A stretch of DNA of 64,000 nucleotides from Hwangdonia seohaensis. GTDB lineage: Bacteria; Bacteroidota; Bacteroidia; Flavobacteriales; Flavobacteriaceae. Positions 48,844-57,279 of this stretch are shown piece after piece. How positions within the stretch are numbered: the first letter of the stretch is position 1; each line of letters opens with the position of its first letter. The notes under the pieces were generated by a model. That model worked only from the letters and a program-made list of their open reading frames with translations. It searched no databases and had not been told where the DNA came from. The position numbers and the translations under genes were made by a program. Where the stretch lies: NCBI RefSeq assembly GCF_031932625.1, contig NZ_JAVSCK010000005.1, forward strand, positions 310,001 to 374,000, given 5' to 3'.

Positions 48844-49920
48844 CTACTGAAGACTAACCTTAGCTCCATTGTAAAGCTTCCCTTCAGCCGAAACAATGTA
48901 AGCTTCATCCGTATTTAAACCCGATAATACTTCCACGTGGTCTCCATAAGTTCTACCCAAACGCAACCAGCGCAACAAAGCTGTATTGCTTTGGCTTACG
49001 GTGTAAACTCCCGATAATTGTCCGTTGGTTACAATGGCTTCCGTAGGAATTAAAATCATTTCAGATTTTGCTTTACGTTCCACATGAAACTGAACCGTTG
49101 TAAACATGCCAGACAAAATATTGGCATCTGTTTGCTCTAAATCTATTTTTACCAAATATTGTCCGCCGGTGTTTTTAGCTGATGTACTCACTTCGGTAAC
49201 TTTTCCTTTTAAGGTTTGATTGATTGATTTTACTAAAACATCAACCGAAGTCCCTGTTTTAATGTCTGTAATTTCAGTTTCCGGTGCCATGGCCATCACT
49301 TCAAAATTCCCAGGTGTTTCTATACTAATTAAAGGCACGCCAGGATTTGCCATATTACCAGCTTCTGTGTTTCTGCTGGTTACGGTCCCGCTAAAAGGTG
49401 CTGTAATATTGCTGTAAGCAAATTGTGCGTTGATTTCGTTTTTCATTTGCTTTGCCGATTCCAATCGTGCTTTTGCCATTTCAAAATTGGCAGTCATATC
49501 ATCCATTTCTTTTTGCGATGCACTATTGTCTGCAAACAAATTCTTGAAACGGTTATAATCTTTTTGTGCATTATCAAAAGCTACTGTTGCCTCGGCAATT
49601 CCTGCCCTTACTTGTGCTCTCTTAGCTTGTAAATCACTGTTGTTGATAGATACCAATAATTGTCCTTTACGTACTTTATCGCCAACATTAACATGAACTT
49701 TGTTAACATAACCCATAATTCTGGTGCTTAAATCTGCACTATTGACTGCTTGTATTTTTCCGCTTACAGATAAAAATGGACTATTGCTATTCGTTTCTAC
49801 TTGATTTGTTTTTACCGTAATTGCTGGTGCATTATCCGCAACTGATTTTTTGTCTTCGTTACCACAACTCGCTAATAATAGCGCTACAGAAAATGTTAGG
49901 ATTGTATATGTTTTTTTCAT
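48844..49920 (-). CDS. RND efflux periplasmic adaptor (AcrA type)
   Basis: A 358-residue lipoprotein (lipobox LLASC, Cys19) of the membrane-fusion family. It shows the lipoyl halves (GYVNKVHVNVGDKVRKGQLL and FAYSNITAPFSGTVTSRNTE), a helical hairpin (ARLESAKQMKNEINA) and the C-terminal beta-barrel (VDVLVKSINQTLKGKVTEVS, LSGMFTTVQF). It joins the RND pump at 45410 to the TolC protein at 50028. Confidence 0.92.
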   Translation of the reverse strand: MKKTYTILTFSVALLLASCGNEDKKSVADNAPAITVKTNQVETNSNSPFLSVSGKIQAVNSADLSTRIMGYVNKVHVNVGDKVRKGQLLVSINNSDLQAKRAQVRAGIAEATVAFDNAQKDYNRFKNLFADNSASQKEMDDMTANFEMAKARLESAKQMKNEINAQFAYSNITAPFSGTVTSRNTEAGNMANPGVPLISIETPGNFEVMAMAPETEITDIKTGTSVDVLVKSINQTLKGKVTEVSTSAKNTGGQYLVKIDLEQTDANILSGMFTTVQFHVERKAKSEMILIPTEAIVTNGQLSGVYTVSQSNTALLRWLRLGRTYGDHVEVLSGLNTDEAYIVSAEGKLYNGAKVSLQ

Positions 49921-49941
49921 CGTTATTATTTTTTTATTTAA

Positions 49942-49968
49942 GACACTTCGACTGCGCTCAGTGTGACA
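49942..49968. repeat. CTTCGACTGCGCTCAGTGTGACA intergenic repeat unit
   Basis: GACACTTCGACTGCGCTCAG then TGTGACA. From general knowledge this GC-richer unit recurs between genes in many flavobacterial and other genomes. It stands out from the AT-rich surroundings and lies in the TolC-adaptor gap. Confidence 0.55.
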
Positions 49969-50027
49969 TTTTTATAATTAAGAAACTTTAGAAAACCGAT
50001 CTTGATTCTATTGTCTTGTTTATCTTT

Positions 50028-51335
50028 TTATTCTATGGTTAAAAATTGTAAATACGCTTGAGAATAATTGTATTCAAATATGGTTTGATAATATTCTAAT
50101 TGTTTTTGTGCGTATTGGGTTTCCGCCATTAACAAATCGGATGTTTTTTCTAATCCCTCTTTAAATCTGTTGGTGCGTATTCTTAAGGATTCTTCCGATT
50201 GTTCCAAAGCCAACTTGTTTAATTTCAATTTATTTTCAGCATCTATAAAAGCGCGTTTTGCTTTGTTCAACTCTAAATTACTTTGCGATACGTATTGTTG
50301 GTATTCTAGTTTGGATTGTTCCAATTCAGCTTTACTTTTTTGTGCTTTACCAAAACGTTTGGAGCCCTGAAAAATATTCCAGCTCAATTGCGCGCCAAAT
50401 AAATACCCGTTGGCATCGTCTTGAAAGATTTGATCGTCGTACAACTCGTAACTACCAAAGGCATTCAATGTTGGTAAAAAAGCCATTTTATCTGCTTTGT
50501 TCATAGCTTCAAAAGCCTTACTTGCCAATTTCATGGCTTTAATATCCGATCGGTTTTCTGAAACGCTTTGGTCTTCCATTGTAAATGTGGCTACTTTCAA
50601 TTCGTCTGACGGTTTGTAAATAACGTAGGTTTCATCATTCATTAAAAACGACAAATAATTGGATGCGTTTTGCACATTACTCTTTGCCGTTTGTAATTGG
50701 TTTTGAACTTCGGTTACCCGCACTTCAACATTTAAAACATCTGCTCGTTGCAGATAGCCTTGTTTAAAGCTGTTTTCTGCTAATTTTTTATTGGCATTGG
50801 CAGCATCCAAGGCTTTTTCTAAAACAATAACGGCTTTGTATGCCAATTGTAATTGCATATATGCTTTGTCAACTTCAAACGCTAAATAATCCTGTGTACG
50901 TTCGGTTTTTAAAGACATGGCTTCCATTTTTGATTTGGCCGCTTTACGTTGATACATACCATCTAAATTGATTAAAGGTTGCTGAATTTCCAATTTTGTT
51001 GCGTAGTTTTCAATCTGCGAAGGGTTATTCAATAAAGCAGGATTAAAATCGCTTTGCGTTAAAATCTCCTGATTCAATTTAGAACCAAAGGCCATTAACG
51101 GGTTTGTAGTGGCCATGGCTGTATGACTTAGGGTGATATTTGGCAAAAACACCGCATTGGTTTGTCTGTAATCTGCTCTGGCTTGTTTGAATTCTTCTTC
51201 TGAAATCTTAATACTTGAGTTGTTTTCGGATACTTTAACCAAGATTTCGTTTTTGGATATAGGTATTAATTCTTGTGCTTGAATTGAAACGCCGAATGAC
51301 AAAAAAGTAAGTATTAAAACGTATGTTGTTTTCAT
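50028..51335 (-). CDS. TolC-family outer-membrane efflux protein
   Basis: A 435-residue TolC-type channel with signal peptide (MKTTYVLILTFLSFGVSIQA) and long helical repeats (KISEEEFKQARADYRQTNAV, LEKALDAANANKKLAENSFK, RFKEGLEKTSDLLMAETQYA) typical of the trimeric periplasmic tunnel. The ATG at 51335 is preferred to one 57 bases upstream because the signal peptide starts there. First gene of the tripartite TolC-adaptor-RND set. Confidence 0.92.
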   Translation of the reverse strand: MKTTYVLILTFLSFGVSIQAQELIPISKNEILVKVSENNSSIKISEEEFKQARADYRQTNAVFLPNITLSHTAMATTNPLMAFGSKLNQEILTQSDFNPALLNNPSQIENYATKLEIQQPLINLDGMYQRKAAKSKMEAMSLKTERTQDYLAFEVDKAYMQLQLAYKAVIVLEKALDAANANKKLAENSFKQGYLQRADVLNVEVRVTEVQNQLQTAKSNVQNASNYLSFLMNDETYVIYKPSDELKVATFTMEDQSVSENRSDIKAMKLASKAFEAMNKADKMAFLPTLNAFGSYELYDDQIFQDDANGYLFGAQLSWNIFQGSKRFGKAQKSKAELEQSKLEYQQYVSQSNLELNKAKRAFIDAENKLKLNKLALEQSEESLRIRTNRFKEGLEKTSDLLMAETQYAQKQLEYYQTIFEYNYSQAYLQFLTIE

Positions 51336-51385
51336 TGTTATTTTATTTGATATTGCAAAAATAGGCCTAAGAAATCTGTTGGTCA

Positions 51386-51399
51386 GTAACAAAGGTTAC
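51386..51399. promoter_or_regulatory. Possible operator GTAAC-AAAG-GTTAC before tolC
   Basis: A small palindrome 51 bases upstream of the tolC start, in the zone where a repressor would act. Such sites often bind TetR-family repressors; the only one in the window is encoded at 58533, whose own operator candidate differs. Confidence 0.3.
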
Positions 51400-51467
51400 C
51401 TTCAGAAATGAAGTGCTTGATTTATAATGAAATATTAATGGTCTTTTAGTTTAAAGAACAACCTTTA

Positions 51468-52589
51468 TTAGGTCGTTTTTTTATAACTCCAAACTGCTAA
51501 TCCATTCATTATTAAAGCATAAAGCAATGTCTTTGATAATTGCGGAAGAATATCCATAAAGCCAGAACCTTTCAACATTACCATACGCATCACTTCTACA
51601 AAGTATTTTATGGGGTTGAATTCTGTAATAATTTGAGCCCATTCTGGCATACTTTCAATTGGTGTGAACAAACCACTCATTAAAATAAAAATCACCGTAA
51701 AAAACCAAGCGATAAACATGGCTTGTTGTTGTGTTTCCGTAAAGTTTGAAATAAACAGACCAATTCCTAAAACCACCAAAATATAGATGGACGTGTAAAC
51801 ATACATAAGTGGCAAACTGCCAACCATAGGCACATCAAAAATGAGTTTGGCTATGATTAAACCTATGGTTAATAAGCCCATTCCTAAAACCCAAAACGGA
51901 AAGAGCTTCCCAATAATAAACTGGCTTTTCTTGATTGGTGTCACGTTGATTTGCTCTAAGGTGCCAATTTCCTTTTCTCTAACAATATTCATTCCCGATA
52001 AAAACAAGGTAATCATGGTAACTAATAGAACCAAGATACCTGGAACCATAAAGGTTTTATAATTGAGCGTTTCGTTGTACCAAAACAACGGAATGGTATC
52101 GATGTTGGATGCTTGTACGTGTTTATCCGAAGGCTGTAGTAAATCAACTTTTATTTGTTGATTAAACCGTTGAATAATTTGTGAAACATAAACGTTCATG
52201 ACACCAGCGGCTGCACCATCAATCGCATTAATAGTCACACCTAAACGATTGTGCTTTTCGTTTTGTAAATCGCGTTCAAAATACTGTGGAATTTCTAAAA
52301 CAACATCCACTTCACCTTTTAACATGGCTGAACTTGATAAGGCTTCCGAAGGAAAATCAGTTAAAACATCAAAATACGTTGAGGCATTAAATCTTTCTAC
52401 TAATGCTCTAGATGTTGATGTATGGTCGTTATCGATATACCCAAATTTGATATTCTTGACCTCAAATGTCGCAGCATTGGATAAAATGACGAGTTGGAGT
52501 AGTGGTAACACAAAAATGATAGGAAGCATCCCTTTATTTCTAAAGATTTGTTTGAACTCCTTTTGTATGATGTATAAGATTGTTTTCAT
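51468..52589 (-). CDS. ABC-2 type transporter permease (YbhR/YhhJ-like)
   Basis: A 373-residue permease with an N-terminal helix, a periplasmic domain of about 150 residues (NIKFGYIDNDHTSTSRALVE, then VTINAIDGAAAGVMNVYVSQ) and five C-terminal helices around the conserved REKEIGTLEQINVTPIKKSQ. Its ATG overlaps the stop of the other permease gene (TAATG). With the two ATPases and HlyD it makes a Ybh/Yhi-type exporter. Confidence 0.92.
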   Translation of the reverse strand: MKTILYIIQKEFKQIFRNKGMLPIIFVLPLLQLVILSNAATFEVKNIKFGYIDNDHTSTSRALVERFNASTYFDVLTDFPSEALSSSAMLKGEVDVVLEIPQYFERDLQNEKHNRLGVTINAIDGAAAGVMNVYVSQIIQRFNQQIKVDLLQPSDKHVQASNIDTIPLFWYNETLNYKTFMVPGILVLLVTMITLFLSGMNIVREKEIGTLEQINVTPIKKSQFIIGKLFPFWVLGMGLLTIGLIIAKLIFDVPMVGSLPLMYVYTSIYILVVLGIGLFISNFTETQQQAMFIAWFFTVIFILMSGLFTPIESMPEWAQIITEFNPIKYFVEVMRMVMLKGSGFMDILPQLSKTLLYALIMNGLAVWSYKKTT

Positions 52590-53695
52590 TACTCCAGTCT
52601 AATTTTATATTTCTTCACACTTAATGCAATAAAAAACACGGTCATGCCTAATAAAATCAGCGTTTCTTTCCATATAAATTGTATGCCTACGCCTTTTAGC
52701 GTGATGCCTTTAATAATGATGATAAACCATTTAGCAGGAATGATATTGCTAATCAATTGCAATGGTAAAGGCATACTGGAAATAGGGAAAATAAAACCAG
52801 ACAATAGTATCACAGGAAGCATTAATCCCATCAAAGAAATCATCATTGCGGTTTGTTGAGTTGCTGAAATGGTTGAAATTAAAATCCCTAATGCTAATGC
52901 TGAAATGATAAACAAAATACTCTCCAATGCTAATAAAAACAGGCTTCCTTCAACAGGCATTTTAAAAATGAAAATGCTCAACATCACAATCACTACCGCA
53001 TTGATAATGGAGAGGAAAATATATGGGAACACTTTACCGATAATGACCTGAAAAGGTTTTAGAGGCGATACCAAAAGTATTTCCATAGTCCCTAATTCCT
53101 TTTCTCTGGTAATAGAAATGGAAGTCATCATCGCAGAAACCAACATTAAAATAATGGTCATTACGCCAGGAACAAACATATACACGCTTTTTAATTCCGG
53201 ATTATAAACCATGCGTGTTTCTGGAATGATTTGATAGACAATGGTAATATCTTTATTTAAACCTTTTTGATATTGTTGAAGTATAGCATTAACGTAATTA
53301 CTAATAGTATTTGCGGTATTCGGATCTGTGGCATCGGTTATGATTTGAACCGTTGCTTTGTTGTCTTTAATCAGATTTCTACTGAAACCTTTCTCAAAAT
53401 TTAAAACGGCTTTTACATGACCTTTTTGAAACACCGATTCGATATCGGCTTCTTTTTCAATGATTTGTTTGATACTGAAATATTTTGAAGCTGAAATTTT
53501 ATTGATAATTTCTTTTGTGGTGGCGTCTTTTGAATGGTCTAAAATGGCAATATCTACATTATTGATTTCATTGGTAATGGCGAATCCGAATAGTAAAATT
53601 TGGGCAATTGGCATTCCGAAGAGAATAAACAACGAGCGTCTATCTCTAAAAATATGGTAGAATTCTTTTTTTATGAAGCCTATAAATCTTTTCAT
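52589..53695 (-). CDS. ABC-2 type transporter permease (YbhS-like)
   Basis: A 368-residue permease of the same build as its neighbour: one N-terminal helix, a periplasmic domain with VQIITDATDPNTANTISNYV, and five helices around REKELGTMEILLVSPLKPFQ. The two permeases are paralogues and should form the membrane heterodimer. The promoter-proximal part of the operon is cut off from it by the GxxExxY cassette at 53696-54231. Confidence 0.92.
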   Translation of the reverse strand: MKRFIGFIKKEFYHIFRDRRSLFILFGMPIAQILLFGFAITNEINNVDIAILDHSKDATTKEIINKISASKYFSIKQIIEKEADIESVFQKGHVKAVLNFEKGFSRNLIKDNKATVQIITDATDPNTANTISNYVNAILQQYQKGLNKDITIVYQIIPETRMVYNPELKSVYMFVPGVMTIILMLVSAMMTSISITREKELGTMEILLVSPLKPFQVIIGKVFPYIFLSIINAVVIVMLSIFIFKMPVEGSLFLLALESILFIISALALGILISTISATQQTAMMISLMGLMLPVILLSGFIFPISSMPLPLQLISNIIPAKWFIIIIKGITLKGVGIQFIWKETLILLGMTVFFIALSVKKYKIRLE

Positions 53696-53702
53696 CTCTT
53701 AT

Positions 53703-53731
53703 TACCGCAGATTTCGCTGATTACCGCAGAT
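53703..53731. repeat. CCGCAGATTTCGCTGATT repeat, left flank of the GxxExxY cassette
   Basis: Holds TACCGCAGATT, then CGCTGATT, then ACCGCAGATT. It matches about 24 of 28 bases with the reverse complement of the right-hand arm at 54197-54224. Confidence 0.65.
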
Positions 53732-53738
53732 TTATGTT

Positions 53739-54125
53739 TTATAATCCGTTTACTTTTCTGAAAATTCCTTTTGTTATTTCATCTACATTAAAATTTACTA
53801 AAATGCCTAACTTCAATTCTGAAATCTTTAAATAAGTTAAAACTTGCTTATGATGTACTTTTGATAAAGTTTCTACAGATTTGATTTCTATAATCACTTT
53901 ATTATTTACCAATAAATCTAATCTGAATCCTACTTCTAGCTTATGTCCATCATAATATACTGGCAATGGAACTTGGCTTTTTACGTCTAAACCTTGTTTT
54001 TGTAGCTCGAAACTTAAAACAGCTTCATAAACGGATTCTAATAAACCTGGACCTAATTCATTATAGACTTTAAATATAGCTCCTCTAATTAAGTAGGATA
54101 TTTCATTTTCTGTTTTTTGTTCCAT
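53739..54125 (-). CDS. GxxExxY protein (PD-(D/E)xK nuclease-like)
   Basis: A 128-residue protein with the name-giving motif in LGPGLLESVYEAVLSFEL (Gly27, Glu30, Tyr33) and a nuclease-like core LDLLVNNKVIIEIKSV (Asp70, Glu80, Lys82). The family (PDDEXK_3) is widespread as a single gene beside CGCAGATT-type repeats, and its function is not established. Here it sits inside an ABC-exporter operon with such repeats on both sides, which marks it as an inserted cassette. Confidence 0.9.
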   Translation of the reverse strand: MEQKTENEISYLIRGAIFKVYNELGPGLLESVYEAVLSFELQKQGLDVKSQVPLPVYYDGHKLEVGFRLDLLVNNKVIIEIKSVETLSKVHHKQVLTYLKISELKLGILVNFNVDEITKGIFRKVNGL

Positions 54126-54142
54126 GATTTATTTTTTTAGTT

Positions 54143-54224
54143 TCCCGCAGATTACGCAGATAACCGCAGGTTTTTTTTAAAATTATTTGCCATTATTCTG
54201 CGCAAATCAGCGAAATCTGTGGGA
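54143..54224. repeat. Large imperfect inverted repeat, right flank of the GxxExxY cassette
   Basis: Arms 54143-54170 and 54197-54224 (28 bases each) pair with about seven mismatches; cores are CGCAGATTACGCAGAT and ATCAGCGAAATCTG. The arms enclose a 26-base AT-rich centre. Confidence 0.65.
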
Positions 54225-54231
54225 CATTTTT

Positions 54232-54960
54232 TCATCCTCTTGCCAGTTTTAAAAACACATCGTTCATATTTTCAGCCTTAAACTGTTCTTTTAGTTTTTT
54301 GGGTGTATCTAAAGCTTCTATTTTTCCGTTGACCATAATAGATACACGATCACAGTATTCCGCTTCGTCCATATAATGCGTGGTTACAAAAACCGTGGTA
54401 CCTTGGTTGGCTGCTTTGTAAATCAATTCCCAAAACTGACGTCTGGTAATGGGATCAACGCCACCAGTTGGTTCATCTAAAAACACAATTTTGGGATCGT
54501 GAATCAAGGACACCGAAAAGGATAGTTTTTGTTTCCAACCCAATGGTAAAGCACCAACCAATTTATTAGCAACATTCTGCAAGCCTAATTCTTCAATCAA
54601 AGCATCCGATTTTTCTTTAATGCGTTTTCTTGATAAACCATAAATACCTCCAAAAAACGTAATGTTTTCCCTAACCGTTAAATCGTCATACAAGGCGAAT
54701 TTCTGACTCATATAGCCAATATTCTTCTTAATGTCTTCTGCATTGGTATATACATCAAAACCAGCGACATTGGCATTGCCAGAAGTAGGATTTGAAATGC
54801 CAATAAGCATCTTCATTGCTGTGGTTTTTCCTGCGCCATTGGCTCCTAGAAACCCAAAGATTTCACCTTTTTCAACGTCAAATGTAATGGCGTTTACTGC
54901 TGTAAAATCACCAAACATTTTGGTTAATCCTTCTACTTGTATGACCTTGTTGTTGTTCAT
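54232..54960 (-). CDS. ABC transporter ATP-binding protein (second of two)
   Basis: A 242-residue ATPase with Walker A GANGAGKTT, Q-loop, signature LPLGWKQKLSFSVSLIHDPK (variant of LSGGQ), Walker B IVFLDEP and H-loop TTHYMDEAEYC. The degraded signature agrees with one half of the YbhF/RbbA-type double ATPase, here split into two genes. Its ATG overlaps the stop of the first ATPase gene (TAATG). Confidence 0.92.
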   Translation of the reverse strand: MNNNKVIQVEGLTKMFGDFTAVNAITFDVEKGEIFGFLGANGAGKTTAMKMLIGISNPTSGNANVAGFDVYTNAEDIKKNIGYMSQKFALYDDLTVRENITFFGGIYGLSRKRIKEKSDALIEELGLQNVANKLVGALPLGWKQKLSFSVSLIHDPKIVFLDEPTGGVDPITRRQFWELIYKAANQGTTVFVTTHYMDEAEYCDRVSIMVNGKIEALDTPKKLKEQFKAENMNDVFLKLARG

Positions 54961-55862
54961 TATTTTGCCAATTCCATAAAGGTGTCTTCAATAGTGGCTA
55001 TTGTTTTTTCAATGTGTATGTTTGATAAGTTTTTGCTTTCTAAGTATGCTTTTAAAAGGTCTGGATTAAAGTCTGTTCTATTATCGGTATAATGCACAAA
55101 CTCGCCAAAAGGATACACGCTATGGTTGTGTTCATAGGCATTTAAGCTATTGATTAGTTGAAACATATTGTTAGCACGAACGTTATAAATTGGCTTAGGA
55201 TAATGTTTTACAATCGCTTCAGGCGTGTCTATTTCCAAAATTTTTCCATCTTGAATCAGTGCAATTCTATCGCATAAAGCCGCTTCGTCCATATAAGGTG
55301 TCGAAACTAAAATGGTAATGCCTTTTTGTTGCAACCGTTTTAGCATCTCCCAAAATTCCTTTCGTGACACTGGGTCAACGCCTGTGGTGGGTTCATCTAA
55401 AAACAGCACTTTTGGTTTATGAATCAAGGCACAACTCAATGCGAGTTTTTGTTTCATTCCACCAGATAGTTTACCTGCGCGACGGTTTTTAAAAGGTTCT
55501 ATTTGCACATAGATATCTTTTATTAAATCGTAGTTTTCTTCGACGGTTGTTCCAAAAATGGTTGCAAAAAAATCCAGATTTTCTTTAACGGTTAAATCTT
55601 GGTAGAGCGAAAATTTCCCAGGCATGTAGCCAACACTGTTTCTAATGCTTTTGTAATCTTCAACCACATCAAAACCAGCAACGGTTGCTGTGCCTTCATC
55701 TGCAAATAAAAGTGTGGTCAAAATCCTGAATAGTGTTGTTTTACCAGCACCATCAGGACCTATGAGACCAAAAAGCTCGCCTTTTTTTACTTCAAAAAAA
55801 ATACTCTGTAAGGCTTTTACATTTTTATAAGATTTGCTGATATGGCTTACAGTAATACCCAT
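54960..55862 (-). CDS. ABC transporter ATP-binding protein (first of two)
   Basis: A 300-residue ATPase with Walker A GPDGAGKTT (Asp instead of the usual Asn, as in the YbhF/RbbA type), signature KLSGGMKQKLALSCALI, Walker B VLFLDEPTTGVDP and STPYMDEAALC. A C-terminal 70-residue extension follows the ATPase core. It pairs with the following ATPase to drive the two ABC-2 permeases. Confidence 0.93.
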   Translation of the reverse strand: MGITVSHISKSYKNVKALQSIFFEVKKGELFGLIGPDGAGKTTLFRILTTLLFADEGTATVAGFDVVEDYKSIRNSVGYMPGKFSLYQDLTVKENLDFFATIFGTTVEENYDLIKDIYVQIEPFKNRRAGKLSGGMKQKLALSCALIHKPKVLFLDEPTTGVDPVSRKEFWEMLKRLQQKGITILVSTPYMDEAALCDRIALIQDGKILEIDTPEAIVKHYPKPIYNVRANNMFQLINSLNAYEHNHSVYPFGEFVHYTDNRTDFNPDLLKAYLESKNLSNIHIEKTIATIEDTFMELAK

Positions 55863-56351
55863 TTATTTGAAATATTCTGAATAGGCATTGATGTTTTCTT
55901 CAATACTAGCTGTGATTTTCGAAGCATCTTCAACGGTTTCCACTTTTAAAAGCGCATCAATTTTTTCGATTAACGGATGTAGCCATACGTGCAAATTGTC
56001 GTGTGAAGGTCCTTTCATCGTGCAGTTTTTTACCACAAAATTTTTCTCATCATTCAATTGTTTTGCTAGTTGGTGATAGTCTTCCAGTGTACTTGCCGAT
56101 TGTGTGTTGATTGTGTTTTGTAGCTTTTGTACGCCTTCATTTGTTGTGGCATCGGCTTGCCATTTTTCTCCATTGTTTTTTTGAATTTCGTTTATCCAAG
56201 CATTGGCATAAACATTTGAAGCCTCGTTGTCGTGCTGATTGCTGTGACTGTCAGTTGCATGCTCAACGGTTTCCGTTTTTGTGTCTTGGTTTTTGCTGTC
56301 TTTACAGCTTACTAACGCCAATAGGCTCAAGGTTAAAATTACATGTTTCAT
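55863..56351 (-). CDS. Small lipoprotein in the exporter operon, unknown
   Basis: A 162-residue lipoprotein (lipobox LVSC, Cys16) with a His-rich linker (EHATDSHSNQHDNEASN), then a helical part (QKLQNTINTQSASTLEDYHQ, and a CTMKGPSHDNLHVWLHPLIE segment with one Cys and several His). I do not recognise the family. It lies directly between the HlyD gene and the first ATPase gene, abutting the latter, so it is part of the exporter set. Metal or ligand binding is only a guess. Confidence 0.7.
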   Translation of the reverse strand: MKHVILTLSLLALVSCKDSKNQDTKTETVEHATDSHSNQHDNEASNVYANAWINEIQKNNGEKWQADATTNEGVQKLQNTINTQSASTLEDYHQLAKQLNDEKNFVVKNCTMKGPSHDNLHVWLHPLIEKIDALLKVETVEDASKITASIEENINAYSEYFK

Positions 56352-56363
56352 TGTTTTTGTTTT

Positions 56364-57269
56364 TTATTGATTATTATTTAAGTTATTTATCCATAATTCT
56401 GCGGGCATGCCAATTTTTAGGCTGCCATCGTTTTTTACATCTATTTTTACGGCATAAACCAGGGCAACCCGCTCTTCTTTGGTTTGAATGATTTTTGGCG
56501 TGAATTCGGCTTCCGAAGCAACCCAACTTATCATTCCTTTATAGGATTTCATGGTGTCTGCATCATCAATCTTTACAGAGACTTCTTGACCAATTTTTAT
56601 ATTTGCCAATTGGGTTTCACTCACATAAACTCGAAGTTGCATGGAGTTTAAATCGGCAATTTTATAGAGTGGCTTACCAAAAACAGTAATCTCGTTGGGT
56701 TCGGCATATTTGGTTAAAATCGTTCCGTTTATTGGGTTTATGATTTTACTTTTTTTAATTTGATCGTCAATTTGCTTAAGTTGCACGTCGATAGATTTCA
56801 ATTCATTAACAACAGGTGCGTTTTGGATTTCCACACTTCTAATCTGATTTTTAATCACATCTATTTCACCCTCAATATCATCCAATTGCTTTTGCGTTCC
56901 AGCATGGTCTTTTATTAAATTTTCAACTCTGGTTTTATTGGTATTGGCTGTTTTCAATTTTGCGTCTAAAACGGATATCTGGGACAACACGCCTTTGGAT
57001 TTTGAGCTAATCACAGCTTTGGAAACCATTAATTGCTCCCGTTTTAATGCCAATGGAATGGTATCGATATAACCAATAAATTGATCTTTTTTAAGAACAT
57101 CACCTTCATTAACATCAAATTGCATGAGCTTTCCGTTATTTTCGGAAGAAATGGTGATTTCTGTGGCTTCAAAATTACCGTAACCATCTGCTTTATCGTT
57201 GCCGTTTCCACAGGAAAACACAGTGGTAGCCAATATGCTTATTCCTAAAATATAATTGTAGTTTTTCAT
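56364..57269 (-). CDS. HlyD-family periplasmic adaptor (YbhG/YhiI-like)
   Basis: A 301-residue adaptor with lipobox-like VFSC near residue 20, half-lipoyl segments (NEGDVLKKDQFIGYIDTIPL and INPINGTILTKYAEPNEITV), a long coiled-coil hairpin and a beta-barrel part (LRVYVSETQLANIKIGQEVS, SWVASEAEFTPKII). The ATG at 57269 is chosen because it gives the signal peptide and avoids a long overlap with the tolC gene. It bridges the ABC-2 permeases and the TolC protein. Confidence 0.9.
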   Translation of the reverse strand: MKNYNYILGISILATTVFSCGNGNDKADGYGNFEATEITISSENNGKLMQFDVNEGDVLKKDQFIGYIDTIPLALKREQLMVSKAVISSKSKGVLSQISVLDAKLKTANTNKTRVENLIKDHAGTQKQLDDIEGEIDVIKNQIRSVEIQNAPVVNELKSIDVQLKQIDDQIKKSKIINPINGTILTKYAEPNEITVFGKPLYKIADLNSMQLRVYVSETQLANIKIGQEVSVKIDDADTMKSYKGMISWVASEAEFTPKIIQTKEERVALVYAVKIDVKNDGSLKIGMPAELWINNLNNNQ

Positions 57270-57279
57270 TTTTAAATAG

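Noticed and set aside
49935..49947. TGTCTTA on the minus strand upstream of the 48844 adaptor gene, as a fifth ECF promoter
   Set aside because: No GTAGGGTAAA stands 12 bases upstream; the bases there belong to the CGACTGCGCTCAGTG repeat.
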